From JBCBEX01 sp038528235 (GTDB lineage: Bacteria > Bacteroidota > Rhodothermia > Rhodothermales > Rubricoccaceae): a DNA stretch of 64,000 nucleotides. The position numbers and the translations under genes are program-made. This document shows positions 43,499 through 52,498 of this stretch, piece by piece. Below the pieces are notes generated by a model that worked only from the letters and a program-made list of their open reading frames with translations, had not been told where the DNA came from and ran no database searches. The DNA lies in contig JBCBEX010000007.1 in the NCBI GenBank assembly GCA_038528235.1, positions 26,047 through 90,046 on the forward strand. The letters run 5' to 3'. Each line of letters begins with the position of its first letter. The stretch's first letter is position 1.

Positions 43499-44725
43499 CT
43501 ACTCGGGTAAACCCTGCAGCCGGATGAAGCGGGGCCGGTAGATGTCGGCGTCGGCAAAGAAGTCGCCGAAGAAGTCGAACGTGTTCACGTTATAGCTGAT
43601 GAGCAGCTCGCCTGGCGATGACAGGTGCGGGTGCGCCTTGGCGTTGTAGACGAACGTATCGGGGTCGGTCGCAGGCTCGGGTGCTTCGTAGACGCGGATC
43701 GGTGCACTCCATGGCCCCACGGGGCTCTGCCCTACCCGGACGGCAACATCGCGTCCGAGCGCATCGAGCTGGAAAACGAGCAGGTAGCGGCCGTCTGCAA
43801 GGGGTGAGACGCTGAGTTCGTTGGAGACCCGGTCGGTGACAGGTACCGCCGCGTCGAGGTCCGCGACCCACTCGCGTCCGTTCCAGAAGCGGTAGGTGCT
43901 GAAGTCAGCGATCGCTGAGGGCTGCACGCGGGCCACGAGCAGTTGCTTGATGAAGGGGTCGTTGCGGACGCCGTAGACGTAGAGAAACCCGTCGGGCGAC
44001 GGCGCTCCCGCTTCAGTCGTGTTGTCGAGCAGCCCGTTGCCGAAGGTGAGGTCGCCCATGTTGCCTTGCTCGGGGCGGAAGAACGGCGTCTCGCGTTGGC
44101 GAGCGCGCTGAGGACGGTCCGGGTCGAACCGGACGAGGCTGACGCCCTTCTGCTTGAAATTGAACGCGCCTCCGTCCCCTTCCCCGATGCGATAGAGGAA
44201 CGCGTAGACCTGCCCGTCGAGTGCGATGCCGTCACCGTTCCAGAACCAGTCGCCGTCGCCAGCCGAAGGGCCCTCTGGGACGAAGGCCGCACGGGGCCGT
44301 CGCGTGCCTCCCGGCCACCAAAATCGTGTCGCGCTCGGATCCGGCGCCAGCCCGTCGAGGCGCGCCAGCGTGTTGTTGACAAGCGTGGTCCCCGTTGCCC
44401 GGCTTCCGTCGGGGTTCACGTCGCCGATGGCCGTATCGCTGAACAGGAAGACGGTGCGCTGGGTGTCTCCGCCTGGCTGGTCAAAGCGGTCGAGCGGGAC
44501 GGAAAAGATGCCATCTGCGCCCGTCCAGCCGCTCGTCCGGTCGAAGAGCGCGGTCCAGCCCGGCGCAGGCACGGCAGTGAGCCCGTGATCCGCAGCCGCC
44601 TCCACTGGCGAGGCTACCCCTGTCGGCACGTCGGTGCTGGTCGTCGACGCCTCGGGAGGAACCGCATCGCAGCCGAGCAGGCCGCAGAGCACGAGAAATG
44701 TGGCTACACCGAAAACGACACGCAT
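43499..44725 (-). CDS. Exported lipoprotein, DUF4185/five-bladed propeller-like
   Basis: 408-residue lipoprotein with lipobox LLGC near residue 19. The body has WTGADGIFSVPLD, TVFLFSDTAIGDV, WFWNGDGIALDGQVYAFLYR, FFRPEQGNMGDLTFGNGL and RVSNELSVSPLADGRYLLVF. This resembles DUF4185/DUF5005 glycosidase-like proteins with a GH32/43/68-type propeller fold. If right, it would bind or act on carbohydrate at the envelope. No neighbours share a pathway with it: MscS lies convergent, and the tRNA methyltransferase gene is divergent. The family name is from motif memory and not searched. Confidence 0.6.
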   Translation of the reverse strand: MRVVFGVATFLVLCGLLGCDAVPPEASTTSTDVPTGVASPVEAAADHGLTAVPAPGWTALFDRTSGWTGADGIFSVPLDRFDQPGGDTQRTVFLFSDTAIGDVNPDGSRATGTTLVNNTLARLDGLAPDPSATRFWWPGGTRRPRAAFVPEGPSAGDGDWFWNGDGIALDGQVYAFLYRIGEGDGGAFNFKQKGVSLVRFDPDRPQRARQRETPFFRPEQGNMGDLTFGNGLLDNTTEAGAPSPDGFLYVYGVRNDPFIKQLLVARVQPSAIADFSTYRFWNGREWVADLDAAVPVTDRVSNELSVSPLADGRYLLVFQLDALGRDVAVRVGQSPVGPWSAPIRVYEAPEPATDPDTFVYNAKAHPHLSSPGELLISYNVNTFDFFGDFFADADIYRPRFIRLQGLPE

Positions 44726-44843
44726 GGGAGGGGGAGTCAGGTGAGCAAGTACGCGCCGAAAGGTAGACCCTGCTCCGCTGTTTCGCTACCCTTCCTCGTA
44801 CCCGAGCCATCCCCTCGTAGCCCATTGACTCATACCCCCAAGC

Positions 44844-45527
44844 ATTGTCTCTACAGCCGACGGCACTGAAACGCTGTTCCACGAGGTCTATGGCCAGACC
44901 TACCACTCCCGCCATGGCGCCCTCGCCGAGGCCCGGCATGTCTTCCTCGACGCCACGGGTGTGGCACGTCGTCTTGCCGCTCGAATGGAGACGCGTGTCC
45001 TGGAAGTCGGCTTCGGGACAGGATTCAATGCGTTGCTGACGGCCAAGATGGCTCAGATTTACGAGGCCCCGCTCGTGTTCGTCTCGCTGGAGCGGGAGCT
45101 CCTCCCCACAGCCACGTTAGCGGCGCTGAACCATGGGGCCGTCCTGGACGCGGCGCCGCTCGCTGAAGCCCTCGCTGCTTGGCGCCGTTCGCAGCCGGAG
45201 CAGGTCACGCCAGGACGGTATGCGGTGACGCTTGCCCCCCAAGCCGTTTTAGACCTGCACGTGGGTGAGGCAACCGATGCCGTCTTGCCCGCGAGCGCGT
45301 TCGACGCCGTCTATCTCGACGCGTTCAGCCCCGACGTCAATCCTGAACTCTGGACGCTGGTATTTCTTCGCCGACTCCTGAACGCGCTCCTCCCAGGGGG
45401 GCGGCTTGCGACCTACAGCGCCAAAGGCTCGGTGCGCCGCGCCCTGCTGTCGGCTGGCTTCGAGGTAGAAAGGCGCCCGGGTCCACCTGGCAAGCGTGAG
45501 ATGCTCGTAGGCCTTCGCCCCACGTAG
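44844..45527 (+). CDS. mnmD: MnmD-type tRNA 5-methylaminomethyl-2-thiouridine methyltransferase
   Basis: SAM-dependent methylation of the wobble uridine (nm5s2U to mnm5s2U) in some tRNAs. The frame encodes the full MnmD/Methyltransf_30 fold: STADGTETLFHEVYGQTYHS, the SAM loop LEVGFGTGFNALL, YLDAFSPDVNPELWT (catalytic DAF-SP motif) and the C-terminal TYSAKGSVRRAL and GKREMLVGLRP. The first ATG/GTG in frame (GTG 44961) would remove the conserved N-terminal 39 residues. The stop upstream is at 44826, so the real start must be a rare codon (ATT 44844 is used here, CTG 44874 or ATA 44832 possible), or the sequence has a local error. There is no C-terminal MnmC2 oxidase domain, so it is a stand-alone enzyme. 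Confidence 0.75.
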   Translation: MVSTADGTETLFHEVYGQTYHSRHGALAEARHVFLDATGVARRLAARMETRVLEVGFGTGFNALLTAKMAQIYEAPLVFVSLERELLPTATLAALNHGAVLDAAPLAEALAAWRRSQPEQVTPGRYAVTLAPQAVLDLHVGEATDAVLPASAFDAVYLDAFSPDVNPELWTLVFLRRLLNALLPGGRLATYSAKGSVRRALLSAGFEVERRPGPPGKREMLVGLRPT

Positions 45528-45539
45528 CACCGCGCGGAC

Positions 45540-46751
45540 TCAGCGCTGCACTTCCTCCACATCCTGGAACGCGGTCCCACCGTCGCCAGCGTGCGCAGCT
45601 TCCGGCAGCGCAGCGTCGCCCACCAGCCTATTGACATCGCTATACGCCTCCACCCCCTGGTTCTCGGGCAGCGCTCCGGCAGGGACCTCATTGCTGAGCA
45701 GGATCGCGAGCCAGTTCGTCTCGTCGCTGCTTTCGAGCGCGAGCTTGGCGATCATGGTCAGCGGTACGGCGAGGAGCATACCGGCGGTGCCGAGGACATA
45801 GCCCCAAAACAGGAGCGAAAGGAAGACCACGAACGTCGAGAGCCCGACCCCCTGGCCCATCCAACGCGGCTCGATAAAGTTGCCGATGACGGCGTTGATC
45901 GAGAGATAGCCGGCTGCCACGAGCAGGGCCGACCCGAAGCCGAGTTGGACGAGCGCGAGCAGCATGGGCGGCACCGCCGCCACGATGGAGCCGATCGTCG
46001 GGATGAAGTTGAGCAGGAAGGCCACAACGCCCCACAGCACCGCATAGTCTACGCCGAGGATGGCGAGCCACACGCCCGCGATCACACCAGTCGCCACGCT
46101 CACGATGGCTTTGATGGCGAGGTATTTCTTGACACTCGCAGTGAAGCGCTGCACGTAGACCATCGAGCGGCCTGAGTCGTGGAACGCAGCCCGCAGCTTG
46201 TCAGGAAAGCCCGAGAGTTCGAGCAGCATGAACACGGCAAGCAGGATGATCAGAAACCACCGGGTCACAATATTGCCGAGCCCGGTGATAAATGTCGCCA
46301 CGCCAGTCATCAAGGCGCCGGGATCGAAGTAGTCGACAAGCGACGGGTCGAAGCCCTCCATGTCGGCGAGCGCGCTTTGCTCGACGAGCTCGCGCAGCGT
46401 CACGCGGAGGCTCGCCTGGTAGAGCGGAACCTGCGCCGAGAAGTCGACGAGCGAGGTACCGAGCAGCGTCCCTACGCCCGCGCTCACGGCCAGCAAGCCG
46501 AGGACGATCGCCCCCACAGCGGGTGTGGTTTTCCAGCCGCGGCGCTGCAACCAGAAGAGCGTCGGCGCACACAGAATGGCCAGGAAGACGGCTAACAGCA
46601 GCGGCACCAGAATCGGCGCGGCAGAGCGCATCCCTGCCACAATGATCACGAACGCTGCTACCGTCAGAAGCGCACGTAAGGCAGTCGGTCGTGGAGGGCG
46701 GGCCATCGGAGGGACGAGGACGAATGGCGGCTCATTCGGCAGGAAGCTCAT
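45540..46751 (-). CDS. AI-2E/PerM-family permease
   Basis: 403-residue inner-membrane protein of the AI-2E transporter (PerM/YdiK/TqsA) family with about 8 helices. Family features are VPLLLAVFLAILCAPTLFWLQRRG near residue 50, AIKAIVSVATGVIAGVWLAILGVDYAVLWGVVAFLLNFIPTIGSIVAAVPPM near 215-265 and EPRWMGQGVGLSTFVVFLSLLFWGYVLGTAGMLLAVPLT near 295. The C-terminus is a soluble acidic tail of about 60 residues. Substrates of the family are poorly defined; some act as Na+/H+ antiporters. Convergent with the methyltransferase gene (12 bp apart). An internal ATG at 46706 is an alternative start. Confidence 0.85.
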   Translation of the reverse strand: MSFLPNEPPFVLVPPMARPPRPTALRALLTVAAFVIIVAGMRSAAPILVPLLLAVFLAILCAPTLFWLQRRGWKTTPAVGAIVLGLLAVSAGVGTLLGTSLVDFSAQVPLYQASLRVTLRELVEQSALADMEGFDPSLVDYFDPGALMTGVATFITGLGNIVTRWFLIILLAVFMLLELSGFPDKLRAAFHDSGRSMVYVQRFTASVKKYLAIKAIVSVATGVIAGVWLAILGVDYAVLWGVVAFLLNFIPTIGSIVAAVPPMLLALVQLGFGSALLVAAGYLSINAVIGNFIEPRWMGQGVGLSTFVVFLSLLFWGYVLGTAGMLLAVPLTMIAKLALESSDETNWLAILLSNEVPAGALPENQGVEAYSDVNRLVGDAALPEAAHAGDGGTAFQDVEEVQR

Positions 46752-46866
46752 CGCAACAACGATGCCTTGCTTGCTCCGTTCCTTTCCGTACGTATCTCAG
46801 TGCGCTCCCGGGCGCCCCCGCTGCGCCTCTTCTGGTACCCGTTTCCGTTGTCCCTACCCCACCGTG

Positions 46867-47799
46867 ATGGACATGCGTTCGCTCGCGATTCCCCTTGCCG
46901 CCCTCACCCTACTGACCCTCACTGCGCCTGCGCTCTTTGCCCAACCCGCCGCTACGCCGTACACGCACGTACTGACGCACGACGGCGTCGACCGAGAAGC
47001 CCTGGTACTCGCTCCTGAGGATGCGGCTCCCAGTGCTCCTATCGTCCTCGCCTTGCATGGCGCAACGGGCTCAGGCGCCCGCTTCGCAGAGGCCCGCCGC
47101 GACCTGATTCGGCTCACGCTTCAGCAGGGATGGACCGTCGCCTTTCCGACAGGCACCGACTGCCTGCGCGGACGCGGTGCGTGCTGGGACGACCGAGACG
47201 CCCCCCAGACCATCGCCCGCGCAGACGCAGACGATGTTGGCTACCTCCGCGCGCTCGTTCGGGACCTGCACGTACGGCACGGGATCGACACGACGCACGT
47301 CTTCGTGACGGGCTTCTCGAACGGTGCCGGGATGGCCTATCGTTTCGCCGCCGAAGCGCCGGACCTCGTGGCTGCTGCAGTGGCGGTCGGGGGCACGGTC
47401 GGACGGACGCGCGAGCGCACGGACTATGATTATGCGATGACGCCGCCCCCCGCCGGTCCCGTCGCGGTCCTCGTCGTGCGTGGCATGGACGATGACCTGA
47501 TGCCCTACCACGGTGGCGTGCGGCCTCAGGGTCGCTTCCAGGTGCTCGCGGCGGAGTACGATGCCAGCTTCTGGGCCGAGGCGAACGGCTGCGACCTGGC
47601 TGCGGTCGTGAATGACGGGACCTCGTACCTCCGGGACCAGCGCACCGACGGCGTTGAGACACACACCTACCGAGCCGGCTGCGCCGCGCCGGTGCAGCTC
47701 GTCGGCGTGGGCGGCCTCGGACATGCCTGGCCGACCGCCTCCGACGGCTTCGACGGTGCCGCCGCTGCGATCGACTTCTTCGCTCAGCAGACGCGCTGA
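46867..47799 (+). CDS. LpqC-like esterase / PHB-depolymerase-family hydrolase
   Basis: 310-residue secreted alpha/beta hydrolase with a signal peptide ending APALFA-QP. Landmarks are the oxyanion region VLALHGATGSG, GWTVAFPTG, CWDDRDA, the nucleophile elbow VTGFSNGAGMAY (Ser near residue 147), MDDDLMPYHGG (Asp candidate) and the His in GGLGHAWPT near 290. This matches the LpqC/feruloyl-esterase/PHB-depolymerase superfamily, so it hydrolyses an ester of unknown identity in the periplasm or outside. ATG 46867 used; ATG 46873 is equally near. No operon partner. Confidence 0.85.
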   Translation: MDMRSLAIPLAALTLLTLTAPALFAQPAATPYTHVLTHDGVDREALVLAPEDAAPSAPIVLALHGATGSGARFAEARRDLIRLTLQQGWTVAFPTGTDCLRGRGACWDDRDAPQTIARADADDVGYLRALVRDLHVRHGIDTTHVFVTGFSNGAGMAYRFAAEAPDLVAAAVAVGGTVGRTRERTDYDYAMTPPPAGPVAVLVVRGMDDDLMPYHGGVRPQGRFQVLAAEYDASFWAEANGCDLAAVVNDGTSYLRDQRTDGVETHTYRAGCAAPVQLVGVGGLGHAWPTASDGFDGAAAAIDFFAQQTR

Positions 47800-47925
47800 G
47801 GAGCCGTAGGGGCTTCCCTTGCAGCCGGCCCCGGACTCGCCGGACACGCGGACGTTCCACCGGACGACGCGGCAGCATGCACCACGTGGGCACCTTGTGA
47901 TCCCCGCTCACGAACCCGACCCTCT

Positions 47926-48786
47926 ATGTCTGCCGCCCCGCTTCTCGCCGCCCTCGACATCGCCGACGATGCCAGCCGCGCTCTAGTCACCGCTGCCGAC
48001 TATGCCGAGCGCACCGGGCGCGACCTCCACATCCTCAACGTGCGCGCCTCCATGCCGACGTACGTGCCTAAGACGGACCCCGACGCGGGTTTCCGAGCGA
48101 TGGTAGAAGTGAAGGTGGACCAGGCGCTCGGCCCAGGCGCGTGCGCCCAACTTCAGCCAACGATCCACGTCGTCCACGGCGATGCGCCTGCCCACGCGAC
48201 TGTCTCACTTGCAGACGAGATCGAACCGGGCCTCGTGGTGCTCGGCACGCACGGGCGGCGTGGCTACCAACGGTTCGCCCACGGCAGCGTCGCCGAGGAG
48301 GTCATCCGCAAGGCGCCCTGCCCCGTGTTGGCTGTGCCGAACGGAGCAGAGCGCCTCACGCCGAGCCCGGAGCGTCCGGTGCTGATCCCGATCGACCTCT
48401 CTGATCACAGCGCGGCGGCCCTCAGGGCGGGCGCTGAGCTCGCCGCGCGCTACGACGCGCCGGTGATTGTCCTGCACACGGTCCCGCCGTCCGGCTTCGG
48501 GGCGGGCCGCTACGTGATCTCCGGGCGCGTGCAGTCATCGATCTCAGAGGCGACGCGCAGCGCCGTTGGGCTCCACGTTGCCGACTCCGGCATCGACGCC
48601 AACGAGGTGCTCATCGAGCCGGGCTTCCCGGACGAGGTCATCGACCGCATCGCCGAGGAGCGCCAGGCGGGCTGCATCGCGATGGGCACGCACGGGCGGC
48701 GCGGGATCGAGTACGCCGTCGTCGGCAGCATCACCGAGTCGGTCCTCCGCCGCGCGGCCTGCCCGGTGCTCGCCGTACGCGCCTAG
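47926..48786 (+). CDS. Tandem universal stress protein
   Basis: 286-residue protein with two UspA domains (about 1-140 and 147-286). Each has the ATP-binding signature G-x2-G-x9-GS: LGTHGRRGYQRFAHGSVAEEV at about 107 and MGTHGRRGIEYAVVGSITESV at about 248. Each domain ends with APCPVLAV/ACPVLAV. Tandem-domain Usp proteins act as ATP-dependent stress or signalling factors in the cytoplasm. Its stop is 1 bp from the stop of the convergent symporter gene, so a shared terminator is unlikely. Confidence 0.9.
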   Translation: MSAAPLLAALDIADDASRALVTAADYAERTGRDLHILNVRASMPTYVPKTDPDAGFRAMVEVKVDQALGPGACAQLQPTIHVVHGDAPAHATVSLADEIEPGLVVLGTHGRRGYQRFAHGSVAEEVIRKAPCPVLAVPNGAERLTPSPERPVLIPIDLSDHSAAALRAGAELAARYDAPVIVLHTVPPSGFGAGRYVISGRVQSSISEATRSAVGLHVADSGIDANEVLIEPGFPDEVIDRIAEERQAGCIAMGTHGRRGIEYAVVGSITESVLRRAACPVLAVRA

Positions 48787-48787
48787 C

Positions 48788-50122
48788 TCAGACTTCGGCG
48801 CTCATCCGAAGCCGGTCGCTTTCGTCGGAGAGGTTTGGCTCGCCGAGCTGGCCCTCCGACGCAGCGACGATGGTTGCCACGGTGGCATCGCCTGTGATGT
48901 TGACCACGGTGCGGATCATGTCGAGGATGCGGTCCACACCGAGGATGAGCGCGATGCCCGCAGCGGGGACGCCAACGGCTTCCAGGATGATGACGAGCAT
49001 GATGATCCCGGCCCCCGGCACCGCCGCCGTGCCGATGGAGGCGAGCACCGCTGTGAGCACGATCGTGAGTTGCGCGCCAAGCGCGAGGTCCATCCCGATG
49101 GCCTGCGCGATGAACACCGCGGCTACCGCCTGGTAGAGCGCCGTGCCGTCCATGTTGATCGTCGCGCCGAGCGGCAACACGAAGCTCGACACCTCCTCGC
49201 TCACGCCGAGCTTCTCCTCGCAACGCTCCATCGTGACGGGCAGCGTCGCGCCCGACGACGAGGTTGAGAACGCCACGAGTTGCGCTGGGCCGATGCCCTG
49301 GAAAAACGTCCAGATCTGCATCGGCGAGAAGGTCTTGAGGAGCGTCATGTACGTCACCGCGACGTGCAGGCCGAGGCCTAGCAGCACCGTCAGACAGTAG
49401 ACGCCGAGCGCTCCCACGAGCCGGAGTATGCGCGACGGATCGTCGCCGGCAACCTCGGTGATGGCGCTCGCGAGCAGCGCGAACACGCCAACCGGTGCGA
49501 GCAACATGATGACATCCACGAGGCGGATCACCACATCGTTGAGTCCCTCGACCACCCGAAGGACAGGCTCGGCCTTCTCGCGCGGAATCTGGATCAGCCC
49601 GATGCCGATCAGTAGCGCCATGAAGACGACCTGGAGCATGTTGCCGTTGTTGCCCACCGCCGCGAAGAAGTTCTGCGGCACGATGTCGACGAGGAATTGG
49701 AGCGGCCCGCGCTGCTGGGCGGCCTCGGCGCGGTCCATGCGCGACTGCGCATCGCCGCCGTAGGCGTCCGCGAGTTCCTGCTGCATGGCCTCCGGGACAT
49801 AGTCGCCCGGCTGGAGCAGGTTGACGGCGAGGAGCCCGATGGTGACCGCGACCGCTGTGGTCCCCAGGTAGATGCCAATGGTCTTGCCGCCGATGCGCGA
49901 GAGCTTGCGGAGGTCACTCAGGCTCGCCACGCCGAGGATGAGCGACACGAGCACAAGGGGCACAGCGATGAGCTTGAGCCCGTTCAGGAAAATGATCCCC
50001 CACGGTGCAATCCAGGCATCCACGAAGCCGCCCCAGCCGCTGACGGCCGCCACCACGCCGTAGATCAGACCGAAGATGAGGCCGAGGATGATCTGCCAGT
50101 GGAGCTTCTTGTACCAAGCCAT
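48788..50122 (-). CDS. Dicarboxylate/amino acid:cation symporter (DAACS)
   Basis: 444-residue inner-membrane symporter of the GltP/DctA/GltPh family. The ATG at 50122 is chosen because it begins the family N-terminus (WYKKLHWQIILGLIFGLIYG); the frame stays open far upstream, overlapping the DUF92-protein gene, with no similarity. The re-entrant loop 1 serine-rich segment is FSTSSSGATLPVTM near residue 290, the NMDG Na+ site follows (INMDGTALYQAVAAVFIAQ) and the second loop has GAGIIMLVIIL, then GVDRILDMIRTVVNITGDA with the substrate Asp/Thr/Asn. Probably imports glutamate, aspartate or C4-dicarboxylates with Na+ or H+. Confidence 0.92.
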   Translation of the reverse strand: MAWYKKLHWQIILGLIFGLIYGVVAAVSGWGGFVDAWIAPWGIIFLNGLKLIAVPLVLVSLILGVASLSDLRKLSRIGGKTIGIYLGTTAVAVTIGLLAVNLLQPGDYVPEAMQQELADAYGGDAQSRMDRAEAAQQRGPLQFLVDIVPQNFFAAVGNNGNMLQVVFMALLIGIGLIQIPREKAEPVLRVVEGLNDVVIRLVDVIMLLAPVGVFALLASAITEVAGDDPSRILRLVGALGVYCLTVLLGLGLHVAVTYMTLLKTFSPMQIWTFFQGIGPAQLVAFSTSSSGATLPVTMERCEEKLGVSEEVSSFVLPLGATINMDGTALYQAVAAVFIAQAIGMDLALGAQLTIVLTAVLASIGTAAVPGAGIIMLVIILEAVGVPAAGIALILGVDRILDMIRTVVNITGDATVATIVAASEGQLGEPNLSDESDRLRMSAEV

Positions 50123-50205
50123 GCGCGGTGGGAGTTGGGTGCGGTCGTGGAACGGACAGAGCGCGAAGGTACGTGTGCGCCACCTTCGAACCGCACTGCC
50201 CCGCG

Positions 50206-51711
50206 TCAGAGGAACAGGCTCGCTACTGCCACGAGCGCGGCCCCGGCGAGCGTACCAGCGAGGTTGACGCGGTCGTTGGTCACCCAGGCCCACCCGCGCA
50301 CGAGCGAGTTGGGAACGCGGTCGTCGTCGAACCCAGTGGCGGCGCGTTCGGTGAGCGCCTTCGTACGCACATCGCGGTAGAGTGCCTGGGCCGTGGCTCC
50401 GAGCGCGCTGTCGAGGAGCGAGGCGAGGACACCCCCGAGGACGACGATTGCGAAGGCGGTGACGGTGCCCGCCTCGGCAAGCCGCGCGGTCGCCACGAAG
50501 GGCAGCGGCGCGAAGACCGTCGCGGCTCCGGCCAGCGCACCGAGCGTGCCCGCGATGGAAACGCCACCCGAAGCACCCGGAGCGACGGGTTTCCACGTCC
50601 ATACCGAGCGCGTCGTGCCGCGCACCCACGTCCCGATCTCGGTCGCCCACGTGTCGGCCGCGGCGGCGGCGAACGCGCCCACGAAGCCCCAGTAGAGCCA
50701 CGGTTGCGGCGCGACGACGTGTACGAGCAACAGCAGCCACGCGACGCCGCCGTTGGCATAGACCTGCCCAGCGTCGCGGCGGCTCCCCTTCTCGGCCTGT
50801 ACGGCCGCTGACTTCCGCCGCTTCCCGAGCTTCGAGAGTAGGCTCGACAACACAAAGAAGGCAAAGCCCGGCAGCGCCCAGTCCCACCCGCCGAGGCCCA
50901 CGACAGAGAAGGCCAGCAGGCTCGCCGCGATGGCTCCGCCAAGGTCGAGGAAGCGCGCGGCATACGCTAGCACCCCGAACGCCAGCGCCCATCCGAGCGC
51001 AACCACCAGCGACACCAGTTCGCCTGAGGCTTCTCGGAGGAACACAAGCGGGACGATGACGGCCACCACGATCGTCAGGTTGTCCCACCCCTTTCCGCCG
51101 ATGAGTTCGGCACCAGTTGCAAGCACCGCGACCAGGAGTGCGGTCGTAGCATACTCAGCGGGCGTGAACCCAAATGGATCGAACCATACGAGTGCGGTCC
51201 ACGCGAGCAAGGTCGCAGCCACGAAGAACGCTGCCGTCCCGGCCAACGACTTGGTGTTGCCACCCACCGAAAACCGTCCAGGCCTGCGGAGCGACTCGCC
51301 CACGAGCGACGCCGCAGGGTCGGCCAGCGCGAGCACGAGAAACGCCGCCTGCAACGCGAAGACGCGCGTGGCATCGAGCGTCCAGCACGCCCAGAGCGCC
51401 ACCAGCAGCGCGATCGGAAACACCACCGTCCCTAGACTCTGCCGCTCGATGGCGTGCATGCCTCGAAACACGCCGCGCGGGATCGCCCACAGGTTCACGC
51501 CGATGAAGCCCGTAGCGAGGACGTAGATCCAGAACGGATCGTCGAAGACGAGCGGACAGCCGGCCACCGCGAGTCCCGTCCAAGCATGCACAAAGCGCCG
51601 CGATGCCTCGCCGGGCCACCCTCGCACCTGCAACAGTTCGCCCACCCCCACGCCGACGAGCAGCACCCCGCCGAACGCCCAGAACCAAACGAAGTCGCTG
51701 ATCGCTGCCAT
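50206..51711 (-). CDS. Fusion of phytol/dolichol-kinase-like domain and DUF92 domain
   Basis: 501-residue polytopic membrane protein joining two families. Residues about 1-205 look like a CTP-dependent polyprenol kinase (SEC59/VTE5-like): RRFVHAWTGLAVA, LADPAASLVGESLRR and VGGNTKSLAGTAAFFVA. Residues about 225-500 are DUF92/TMEM19 (VTE6-like): VLAYAARFLDLGGAIAASLLAFSV, LSSLLSKLGKRRKSA, YANGGVAWLLLLVH, AADTWATEIG, GGVSIAGTLGALAGA, and NSLVRGWAWVTNDRVNLAGTL at the end. In plants VTE5 makes phytyl phosphate and VTE6 the diphosphate; the fusion would catalyse both steps on phytol or another isoprenol. Enzymatic role is inference from family. Confidence 0.75.
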   Translation of the reverse strand: MAAISDFVWFWAFGGVLLVGVGVGELLQVRGWPGEASRRFVHAWTGLAVAGCPLVFDDPFWIYVLATGFIGVNLWAIPRGVFRGMHAIERQSLGTVVFPIALLVALWACWTLDATRVFALQAAFLVLALADPAASLVGESLRRPGRFSVGGNTKSLAGTAAFFVAATLLAWTALVWFDPFGFTPAEYATTALLVAVLATGAELIGGKGWDNLTIVVAVIVPLVFLREASGELVSLVVALGWALAFGVLAYAARFLDLGGAIAASLLAFSVVGLGGWDWALPGFAFFVLSSLLSKLGKRRKSAAVQAEKGSRRDAGQVYANGGVAWLLLLVHVVAPQPWLYWGFVGAFAAAAADTWATEIGTWVRGTTRSVWTWKPVAPGASGGVSIAGTLGALAGAATVFAPLPFVATARLAEAGTVTAFAIVVLGGVLASLLDSALGATAQALYRDVRTKALTERAATGFDDDRVPNSLVRGWAWVTNDRVNLAGTLAGAALVAVASLFL

Positions 51712-51759
51712 GCGCTGAAGCTACCAACGACCGAACCTCTCACGCCCCCGCCGATGCCG

Positions 51760-52494
51760 CTACCACAGCACCTCGAACGGCACGCGCAGCGCCACTTCGA
51801 ACGTGGCTCGGCCCGAACGTCTGGTAAAGCCGAGATCGTCGATTGGTCGCACCCATACCTGCCGCCATCGTACCTGAATGAACTCAGACCCTACCCCGAG
51901 CAATACGCCGGGCTCTGCAATCCATCCGGCCAAGGGGAGCCCTGCCAGTTCGGGGTCGCGACTCAGCACGTCGAGGTCATAGTCGAGATACGCCAGCCTG
52001 GTTGTGAAACCGAACTGCGACCGAATCCCGTCGGGATCGCCCTGTTCGAACACGAGCGCTCCCGTCCAATACCGGGTCGTGAACGAGCCGCTTTCGTTGA
52101 CAAAGCGGTCGTCGTCGCGGGAGAGCTCGACCGTACCCTGCGTTTCGCTCTTGCCGGAGCCGTAGCCCCCTCCTAGCTCCACCCACGTCCGTACCTCCGA
52201 CGACAAGGGAAGCGCATAGCTCAGACCACCTCCAGCGTATCGCCCCCGGTGTCGACGGAACGCTGTGTCGTTGCCATCCTCGCTCTCCAGCAGCCCGTAG
52301 GCGAACAGCCCGTAAGGCGCGCGGACGACCACCGAGCCAGTCAGCAACCCAGACGGCTGCAGCTGAACAGTTGCAGCCACGCCCGGATCGCGCATCGCCA
52401 CAACCGGATGGGGCGTCGGCGTGTAGATGGGCGGGGGGGCGCATCCCACGCCGATGACGAACGCAGCGACGATCCAGACAGAAGCGATGCGCAT
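51760..52494 (-). CDS. Predicted outer-membrane lipoprotein, unknown
   Basis: 244-residue lipoprotein from ATG 52494: signal ends in lipobox GVGC, then a Pro-rich linker (APPPIYTPTPHPV). The rest is amphipathic beta-strands (GSVVVRAPYGLFAYGLLES, RYAGGGLSYALPLSSEVRTWVELGGGYG, TTRYWTGALVFEQ, FEVALRVPFEVLW) typical of a small outer-membrane barrel, about 8 strands. No family recognised. It lies 4 bp downstream of the DUF5683-like gene and probably is cotranscribed with it. Confidence 0.55.
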   Translation of the reverse strand: MRIASVWIVAAFVIGVGCAPPPIYTPTPHPVVAMRDPGVAATVQLQPSGLLTGSVVVRAPYGLFAYGLLESEDGNDTAFRRHRGRYAGGGLSYALPLSSEVRTWVELGGGYGSGKSETQGTVELSRDDDRFVNESGSFTTRYWTGALVFEQGDPDGIRSQFGFTTRLAYLDYDLDVLSRDPELAGLPLAGWIAEPGVLLGVGSEFIQVRWRQVWVRPIDDLGFTRRSGRATFEVALRVPFEVLW

Positions 52495-52498
52495 CGGC

